Positions 14,631-18,665 of a DNA stretch of 18,665 bases are shown one piece after another. The stretch comes from Muribaculaceae bacterium (lineage in GTDB: Bacteria > Bacteroidota > Bacteroidia > Bacteroidales > Muribaculaceae). The position numbers and the translations under genes are program-made. The stretch is taken from NCBI GenBank assembly GCA_009775535.1, contig VSPW01000260.1, positions 1 to 18,665 on the forward strand, read 5' to 3'. The notes under the pieces were generated by a model, which saw only the letters and a program-made list of their open reading frames with translations, made no database searches and was not told the DNA's origin. How positions within the stretch are numbered: position 1 is the first letter of the stretch; each line of letters begins with the position of its first letter.

Positions 14631-14791
14631 CTTTTTTACTGCTTAAAAAAGAGTATTCAAGGGGCAGGCCCTTTTGGACGAACCCTTGTCGGCTAACGTG
14701 CCGGGAGGCACTGATTGGGTCAGACGCATATTCTGCAATGTAAAACAAACGCGCCCCGGCGCACAAGTAAAACCCTCTAAACTTCAAAATC
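14631..14791 (+). promoter_or_regulatory. structured leader upstream of the 67-aa gene
   Basis: This stretch contains a series of perfect hairpins: CTTTTTTA/TAAAAAAG (14631-14638/14644-14651), AAGGG/CCCTT (14659-14663/14669-14673) and GTGCC-GGGA-GGCAC (14698-14711). A GC-rich GCGCCCCGGCGC lies further on. It ends in ACTTCAAAATC directly before the ATG, a sequence nearly repeated before the gene at 15977. No good -7 box is seen. It is probably a folded 5' leader. Confidence 0.45.
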
Positions 14792-14995
14792 ATGACCCAC
14801 GTAATGAACATATTCAACAGCTCTCTCAACTCCGACAGCTCAAACAAATACTTCTCGGTGGAAGTAATCACTTTCGACGGCGACAGCTACATGGAAGAAG
14901 TTGAAGCCTCCAACGCCGACGAAGCCCAGGAAATCGCCGCTTCGATGCACGAAGATGTCGACTACACGATGGTACAGGGTTGCTTTGCATACTGA
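14792..14995 (+). CDS. small acidic protein of unknown function
   Basis: This 67-aa protein starts at the ATG at 14792; a second Met at residue 5 is an alternative. After a polar N-terminus (NIFNSSLNSDSSNK) it has a compact strand-helix pattern: YFSVEVITFDGDSYMEEVEA, then ADEAQEIAASMHEDVDYTMV. Small strand-helix acidic proteins of this kind are common in Bacteroidales mobile elements; no function is known to me. The leader word ACTTCAAAATC before its ATG is shared, with one change, with the gene at 15977, which suggests shared translation control. A GC-rich hairpin follows the stop. Confidence 0.72.
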   Translation: MTHVMNIFNSSLNSDSSNKYFSVEVITFDGDSYMEEVEASNADEAQEIAASMHEDVDYTMVQGCFAY

Positions 14996-15019
14996 TAAAT
15001 CGTTCCTCCCTCAAAGGGC

Positions 15020-15041
15020 AGGCTGTCCGCCGGGGCAGCCT
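15020..15041 (+). terminator. possible weak terminator hairpin after the 67-aa gene
   Basis: AGGCTG (15020-15025) pairs with CAGCCT (15036-15041) around a 10-nt GC-rich loop, followed by TAACTCTTG, which is only weakly U-rich. It may be an attenuator or a degenerate terminator. Confidence 0.4.
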
Positions 15042-15117
15042 TAACTCTTGCTCATTCATCGCCACCGCTTGCTCCGTTTATTTCCACTGCGTTAATGCTG
15101 TCGCGGTCAGACCTTTT

Positions 15118-15224
15118 GAACTTCGGCTTGCAGCCGAAGTTTAGCGGTTAGCGGTGAGAGTTTATCGTCCGCAGCTCCCTAACCTCTCGGCTCTCAACTC
15201 TCAACTTGCGTAGCACATTTCCAT
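15118..15224 (-). pseudogene. degraded inverted copy of the start of the 84-aa gene (16536-16790)
   Basis: Read on the minus strand, CCCGAATAATGGAAATGTGCTAC aligns with the start region of the gene at 16536 (CCCGAACAATGGAAATCAACTAC), including the ATG at 15224. The copy hits a TGA after seven codons. Weaker matches continue (GCGGACGATAAACT against GCGGACTATCAACT) and then fade. A perfect hairpin, AACTTCGGCT-TGC-AGCCGAAGTT (15119-15141), lies at its end. CTCTCAACTCTCAACT nearby is a simple repeat. Confidence 0.6.
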
Positions 15225-15234
15225 TATTCGGGTC

Positions 15235-15398
15235 GGGTGAAACGTGATTGTTGCCGGAGGATTGAGAGCTATTCTCGCACCTCGCACTCGACCTTTGCCC
15301 TCGCTGACGCACCAACCGCAGGGCTGAGAAGCATCGTGTCTGCTGTCGGCAATTTCCATTTGCCGTTTTGCTTATATACTATAATATAATGTGTGCAT
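15235..15398 (-). pseudogene. degraded inverted copy of the 67-aa gene (16322-16525)
   Basis: The minus strand from an ATG at 15398 aligns collinearly with the gene at 16322. Shared words in order are GGCAAATGGAA, GCCGACAGC, CAGCCCT, AAGGTCGAGT, TGCGAGAAT, CTCTCAATCCT and CAACAAT, then TTCACCC near the end. The copy has lost 40 or so bases in several small deletions, including four bases after the GGCAAATGGAA region. These break the reading frame, so it cannot encode the same protein. Confidence 0.75.
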
Positions 15399-15431
15399 CG
15401 TCGTGAGGCGGTTGGACTTTCGGGCGCGACG

Positions 15432-15687
15432 GACACCGCCGCAGCTATTGCCCCGACTGAAAGCGTCCGATGTTTTGGGGCATCTCCGTATCGGGCGCAA
15501 GCACACATAGTCGCATTTTGGGCTGCGCTCTTTGGCCGCATCCACTGCCTACGACTTGGGGTAAACCTTGAACGACATACCTTAACGCTATCGAACTTGC
15601 TGCCACGATTGAGTGCGAAGTTGTGTGCCGGGCTCTCCGGCGGCGCGGTTTGAGCCTCTTTTCTGCGGTCAGTTTTCCATTTGCCAA
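15432..15687 (-). pseudogene. degraded inverted copy of the 98-aa gene (15977-16273)
   Basis: On the minus strand from 15687, where the start ATG corresponds to TTG, the sequence aligns with the gene at 15977. Shared words in order are GCTCAAACCGC, ATCGTGGC, AAGTTC, TTCAAGG, CCCCAAG, GTAGGC, GGATGC and GAGCGCA, then near-matches such as GCCCGATACGG against GCCCGTTACGG and CCCAAAACATC against CCCAGAACATC. Multiple indels shorten it by about 40 bases. The 175-codon minus-strand frame at 15269-15796 runs across this and the next pseudogene, keeping parts of each in frame (for example GKWK); it is better explained as a scrambled relic than as a designed gene. Confidence 0.75.
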
Positions 15688-15976
15688 TCTCGTATTCGGG
15701 GAGTGAACCGAGGTCTATTTTTCCGTCCGCAAAGGTAGGACGCACCGCTTTCTGCAAATACCGCTCCGCTATCCCGGCTTCGTGCCTCGCCGCCACCTCC
15801 GGGACTGCGAAAATTTTTATAATTCTCCACCTTTCAGGTAGTATTTACCGGCCACCCTGGGCCTTAAAATTTTTCTTGGGATTATTGGCATTGCCGCTTT
15901 CTGCGTTCTCCCAGTCATTGCAACGTAAAAATTAAGAGCCTCGGCTCACATCATTAACCCCAAATACTTCAGAATC
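15688..15976. other. centre of the large inverted duplication and upstream region of the 98-aa gene
   Basis: Both arms also share non-coding upstream sequence. The minus strand around 15710-15745 (TGCGTCC, GGAAAAATA, ACCTCGGTTCAC) matches the plus strand at about 15900-15950 (TGCGTTC, CGTAAAAATTA, GCCTCGGCTCAC). Near the centre, AAAATTTTT words face each other (about 15810 and 15867). Short overlapping inverted repeats lie between them: ACCT-TTC-AGGT, GGTA-GTATT-TACC and GGCC...GGCC. ACTTCAGAATC at 15966-15976 abuts the start of the intact gene. No TAnnTTTG box is visible. Confidence 0.6.
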
Positions 15977-16273
15977 ATGGCAAAGAAAACTAAAAAATCC
16001 GCAGAAAAAATCCAAGCTCAAACCGCCGCTCCCGCCGTCGAGACTGCTCCGGCAACAACGACAACTCCCAAGCTCATCGTGGCTCAGCGCAAGTTCAACC
16101 GCTGGTACGTCTACTTCAAGGGCGTGGCCCCCAAGGACAATGTAGGCTGCGGATGCAAGACAGCCAAGAGCGCAATGCGCTATATGCACCTGCTCAAAGC
16201 CCGTTACGGCGCTACTATCTCCCAGAACATCTATGAACGCCTCCAGTTCGAGGCTCAGCGAGAGGAGGCATAA
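15977..16273 (+). CDS. small basic phage accessory protein (98 aa)
   Basis: The ATG at 15977 follows ACTTCAGAATC, nearly identical to the leader of the gene at 14792. The N-terminus is a lysine-rich stretch (MAKKTKKSAEKIQ), then an Ala/Thr/Pro linker to residue 32, then a compact domain (KFNRWYVYFKGVAPKDN, CGCKTAKSAMRYMHLLKARYG) with two nearby cysteines in GCGC. The basic tail and linker suggest a nucleic-acid-associated protein; the family is not recognised. It is the first of three small same-strand genes, all of which have a degraded inverted copy to the left. The intact frame here and the broken copy there show which one is probably functional. Confidence 0.8.
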   Translation: MAKKTKKSAEKIQAQTAAPAVETAPATTTTPKLIVAQRKFNRWYVYFKGVAPKDNVGCGCKTAKSAMRYMHLLKARYGATISQNIYERLQFEAQREEA

Positions 16274-16321
16274 GCCTCCCTCGCTTTCTTCCCGAATGTC
16301 AAACCGCTAATTCTCACAACG

Positions 16322-16525
16322 ATGTACGAATATATCTGCTACACAAAACAGGGCAAATGGAAGTTCTATGCCGACAGCGATACAGACGCGATGCGCACAG
16401 CCCTTTACTACTGTTGGCGCGACGGCGAAGACTTTATCAAGGTCGAGTTCCGAAAAGGTTGCGAGAATTACACGCTCTCAATCCTACACATCGACAACAA
16501 TTCACGAGAAGTATTCACCCTATAA
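16322..16525 (+). CDS. small phage accessory protein (67 aa)
   Basis: This 67-aa protein starts at the ATG at 16322. It is a small beta-alpha-beta type domain: YEYICYTKQGKWKFYADS, helix DTDAMRTALYYCWR, then DFIKVEFRKGCENYTLSIL. Three cysteines are present but not in a metal-binding spacing. The role is unknown. It is second in the three-gene cassette, 48 bp after the previous stop, and is followed 10 bp later by the third gene, so the cassette is probably one transcript. Confidence 0.8.
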   Translation: MYEYICYTKQGKWKFYADSDTDAMRTALYYCWRDGEDFIKVEFRKGCENYTLSILHIDNNSREVFTL

Positions 16526-16535
16526 ATCCCGAACA

Positions 16536-16790
16536 ATGGAAATCAACTACAACAAATTCACCGAACAAGAGCTGCAAGTTATCCTCGATGCAGCGCGGAC
16601 TATCAACTTCGCCTTCGGCACTCAGTTTCCCTCGCACAAGGAACAGCTCGCCCTCCTGATTGAAGACCTGCACTTCCGCGTCATCAATCAGATAGTCATT
16701 CAGACGTACAATGCCCTACGTTCAAAGTACATCGCACGAGGCATCGACCCCGACGCGCCCGACTTCGTTCCTGACCATCTGGAGAAATAA
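16536..16790 (+). CDS. small helical phage accessory protein (84 aa)
   Basis: The ATG at 16536 lies 10 bp after the previous stop. The same frame is open further upstream, from 16368, but that part overlaps the 67-aa gene, and the true start is supported by the conserved start region in the degraded copy. The product is mostly helical (TEQELQVILDAARTINFAF, KEQLALLIEDLHFRVINQ, IQTYNALRSKYIARG). The family is not recognised. It closes the small-gene cassette before a hairpin and the promoter of the next virion-type gene. Confidence 0.78.
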   Translation: MEINYNKFTEQELQVILDAARTINFAFGTQFPSHKEQLALLIEDLHFRVINQIVIQTYNALRSKYIARGIDPDAPDFVPDHLEK

Positions 16791-16811
16791 CCTCTCCAAA
16801 CCGTCGGTCTC

Positions 16812-16839
16812 GCGGCTGCTCCCTCCGTGGAGTGGCCGC
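16812..16839 (+). terminator. hairpin between the small-gene cassette and the virion genes
   Basis: GCGGC (16812-16816) pairs with GCCGC (16835-16839), and CTCC (16819-16822) with GGAG (16829-16832), giving an interrupted stem. TTTCGGCTGTCTTTT follows. It is a moderate intrinsic terminator candidate, placed directly before a strong promoter. Confidence 0.5.
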
Positions 16840-16851
16840 TTTCGGCTGTCT

Positions 16852-16885
16852 TTTGCCGTGGCTCATATCCGCAATAAATTTGCGG
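16852..16885 (+). promoter_or_regulatory. consensus promoter with embedded palindrome, nearly leaderless
   Basis: TTTG at 16852-16855, 19 bp, then an exact TAAATTTG at 16875-16882. The predicted start is near 16886, one base before the ATG at 16887. The -7 box is embedded in a perfect inverted repeat, CCGCAA-TAAAT-TTGCGG (16869-16885), which could be an operator. Confidence 0.75.
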
Positions 16886-16886
16886 C

Positions 16887-17999
16887 ATGGCACACCGAAT
16901 TACATACAAGCCCCAGGGCGTCATCCTTTCTTCGGCTGTCGGTGAAATCACCGTGGCCGTAGACGGCGATTTTGTCGATGTCACGCTGACCGCCACCGGC
17001 GGCATCGTCATTCTCTCCGAGCGTTACTACGCACACGGCGGTTACGTCACGCTCTTTGACCTCGGCTCACTCATCGAGGCCGAGATGAACTCGTCGGGCC
17101 AGTCGTGCGAAGACTTCACCCTCCGAGTTTTCACCGACACGGTCAGCAACAAGGCTGACTCGTGTGTGCTTCATATCCTGTACTGCGACCGCTTCACGGT
17201 CTGCACGGATATTCCGGCGTTCCTCCGTGAGAATTTCTTGACAACGCTCTCCGTGCGCCGTGTCGCTTCCGGCACGACACTTTCCCTTTTCCTCTATGCC
17301 GAAAAGGGGGAGAACATCGCTTATTCCGTCGCCCACTCGTTCCGCAAGGCTGACTCGGAGGCACGTTATCAGCACTCATACACCATCGACAGCGGTAAGA
17401 CCGCCGACTCGTCGGGCATCGTGCAGCTCAATATCTCCCTGTCCTCAATCATTGCCGATGCAGCTTCTTTCGCCACCGCAAGGCTCGGCGAAATCTCGCT
17501 GCTATCGTTCACCGTCCGTTGCGGTCAGCGGTCTGTTACCTGCTTCGTCGACAACTCGCTCACAGACCTTGATTCGTTCTACTTCCGCAACTGCTTCAAC
17601 GTCTGGGACTCGGCCACTTTGCCGGTAGTGACTACGGCAAAGACCGACGTAGACCGCTCCCTCGCCATCATCAACGGCAAGTCGCGGTTCTACAACCGGT
17701 CTACGGCCAAGACATACGAGGTGGAGGCCGGACCGCTGACTTCTGACGAAGCCGGATGGATAGACCAACTCTTTTCGTCGCACGATGTGTTCCGCATCGT
17801 GCCGGACCCGACCAACAGCTACGACCCTCTTGTTCTCGCCCCGATACTCATTACCGACTCCACCTGCGAGTTTCAGGACGGCGACGAGAAACTTAACAAA
17901 GTAAAGTTCACGTGGCGTTACGAGGACAACCGCCCCATAGTGCGGCTCTCCGCCTCGCCCGGCATCTTCACTGAACCCTATAATCTCGTATTCAGCTAA
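16887..17999 (+). CDS. phage virion-type protein, 370 aa
   Basis: The ATG at 16887 sits directly under a consensus promoter. The protein is beta-rich with short alternating hydrophobic strands throughout (GVILSSAVGEITVAVDGDFV, VILSERYYAHGGYVTLFDL, SLFLYAEKGENIAYSV), as in phage tail, baseplate or fibre components. The last 90 residues (VEAGPLTSDEAGWIDQLFSS, then PILITDSTCEFQDGDEKLNK and KFTWRYEDNRP) look like a conserved terminal domain of Bacteroidales phage structural proteins; the exact role is not known to me. There is no signal peptide or membrane segment. It is followed 21 bp later by a 77-aa gene and then the portal, so it opens an assembly operon. Confidence 0.78.
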   Translation: MAHRITYKPQGVILSSAVGEITVAVDGDFVDVTLTATGGIVILSERYYAHGGYVTLFDLGSLIEAEMNSSGQSCEDFTLRVFTDTVSNKADSCVLHILYCDRFTVCTDIPAFLRENFLTTLSVRRVASGTTLSLFLYAEKGENIAYSVAHSFRKADSEARYQHSYTIDSGKTADSSGIVQLNISLSSIIADAASFATARLGEISLLSFTVRCGQRSVTCFVDNSLTDLDSFYFRNCFNVWDSATLPVVTTAKTDVDRSLAIINGKSRFYNRSTAKTYEVEAGPLTSDEAGWIDQLFSSHDVFRIVPDPTNSYDPLVLAPILITDSTCEFQDGDEKLNKVKFTWRYEDNRPIVRLSASPGIFTEPYNLVFS

Positions 18000-18020
18000 C
18001 CTCGTTCCTCGTACCTTTCA

Positions 18021-18254
18021 ATGTCAAAAGCAATCCACATAAGCACCGCTCGCACGATGCTCAACAGCGGCGACCCTGTCGACCTCCATGTATGGAAGTC
18101 GGACGGTTCCATTCTCCACCTCCAAAATTGCATATCGCTCCGCTACAATTTTTACGGCGGCTGGCGCAATATCAAGATATTGGCCTCGGGCGAATGTCGC
18201 CGTGTCCGCGACTGCTGCATTTTCCGTGTCAACGACTTGGAAGTATTTCTCTAA
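18021..18254 (+). CDS. small phage protein between virion protein and portal (77 aa)
   Basis: This 77-aa protein starts at the ATG at 18021. It has a mixed strand pattern (VDLHVWKSDGSILHLQNC, YNFYGGWRNIKILASG, RVRDCCIFRVNDLEVF) and a conserved-looking GGWRNIKIL core. It has no membrane segment. Its position immediately before the portal gene on the same strand suggests a head or connector accessory role, but the function is unknown. Overlapping alternative frames at 18088 and 18092 are shadows. Confidence 0.72.
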   Translation: MSKAIHISTARTMLNSGDPVDLHVWKSDGSILHLQNCISLRYNFYGGWRNIKILASGECRRVRDCCIFRVNDLEVFL

Positions 18255-18272
18255 TGCTCAATCCTTTTCGCT

Positions 18273-18665
18273 ATGAATATCGAAAATCTCAATTTCAACT
18301 CCGTTGAATCGGTTCCGGGCTATGAAGCCCGTGCAGCGTTCACCGTCAACTCCGCATCCGTGTTCAAGGAGGACGTGGATATTGTGCCGACTATCATTGA
18401 TGATAGCCTGAGCTATATACCGTGGGGAGGCGACAATCAGATGCCGTTCGACATCCTCAATCTCATTGAGAAAGACGAAACACTCGCCACCTGCCAGTGT
18501 TTCAACGCCGAGGTCTGTTATGGTGCCGGTCTGCGATACGATACCTGCATCGCTTCCGCAGCGGTCAAGCGCGAAGTCGAGGACTTCACTCTCGACAACG
18601 ACCTCGCCTCATACTTTCTCGGAGTTAGTCAAGACTTTAAGCACTTTGGCTTCGCCGTGTCAGTG
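18273..18665 (+). CDS. phage portal protein (3' partial)
   Basis: The frame from the ATG at 18273 stays open to the end of the window (131 residues seen). The N-terminal part reads YIPWGGDNQMPFDILNLIEK at about residues 48-67, then DETLATCQCFNAEVCYGAGLRY. This matches the start of portal proteins in Bacteroidales phages: a WGxDNxxP motif, then helices that precede the wing domain. Portals form the dodecameric channel through which the terminase pumps DNA. The gene order terminase, cargo, portal supports the assignment. Most of the protein lies outside the window, so this rests on the N-terminal signature and context. Confidence 0.68.
   Translation, partial: MNIENLNFNSVESVPGYEARAAFTVNSASVFKEDVDIVPTIIDDSLSYIPWGGDNQMPFDILNLIEKDETLATCQCFNAEVCYGAGLRYDTCIASAAVKREVEDFTLDNDLASYFLGVSQDFKHFGFAVSV

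Noticed and set aside
15140..15160. TTAGCGGTTAGCGG telomere-like tandem
   Set aside because: Only two units, inside a decayed gene copy next to a simple CTCTCAACT repeat; no reason to assign function.
15269..15796. A 175-codon minus-strand open frame that could be called a gene
   Set aside because: It spans degraded copies of two separate plus-strand genes plus upstream DNA, with indels relative to both. It is better explained as a relic, although a translated fusion cannot be fully excluded.

Overview
The window looks like phage or prophage DNA from a Bacteroidales host. Promoters match the Bacteroidota -33/-7 form (TTTG, about 19 bp, TAnnTTTG). There are no clear Shine-Dalgarno sequences, base composition is balanced to GC-rich, and the structural and packaging genes resemble Bacteroidales phage genes. 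No tRNA, rRNA, CRISPR array, integrase or transposase is visible.

Layout. (1) 1-4611 is a tightly packed plus-strand packaging block: the end of a structural-type gene, a phosphoribosyltransferase-like protein, a conserved phage hypothetical, a single-HKD phospholipase D-type nuclease, two small DNA-packaging-type proteins and the large terminase. Several neighbouring genes overlap. (2) 4612-14113 is accessory cargo placed between the terminase and the portal side. It holds a 297-aa protein of unknown function, an Abi_2/HEPN abortive-infection protein, a short structured RNA with its own promoter and terminator, a 24-residue hydrophobic peptide, a two-gene restriction-modification system (a methylase-like subunit plus a 1321-aa GIY-YIG/helicase/N6-adenine methylase), and three AT-rich genes of unknown function. 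(3) 14114-16886 is a mosaic of structured non-coding DNA and small genes. Three intact small plus-strand genes (98, 67 and 84 aa) are mirrored on the minus strand immediately to the left by a degraded copy of the same three genes in the same order. (4) 16887-18665 returns to the phage backbone: a strong promoter that would give a nearly leaderless mRNA, a 370-aa structural-type protein, a 77-aa protein and the start of a portal protein.

How it works together (inference). The phage backbone provides packaging and head assembly. The central cargo is a phage-borne defence island that may protect a lysogen from other phages by two layers, DNA restriction and HEPN ribonuclease-mediated abortive infection. 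The best candidates for something undescribed are the Abi_2 protein with its neighbouring twin-loop RNA, and the large inverted ghost copy of the small-gene cassette. All alignments and foldings here were done by eye.
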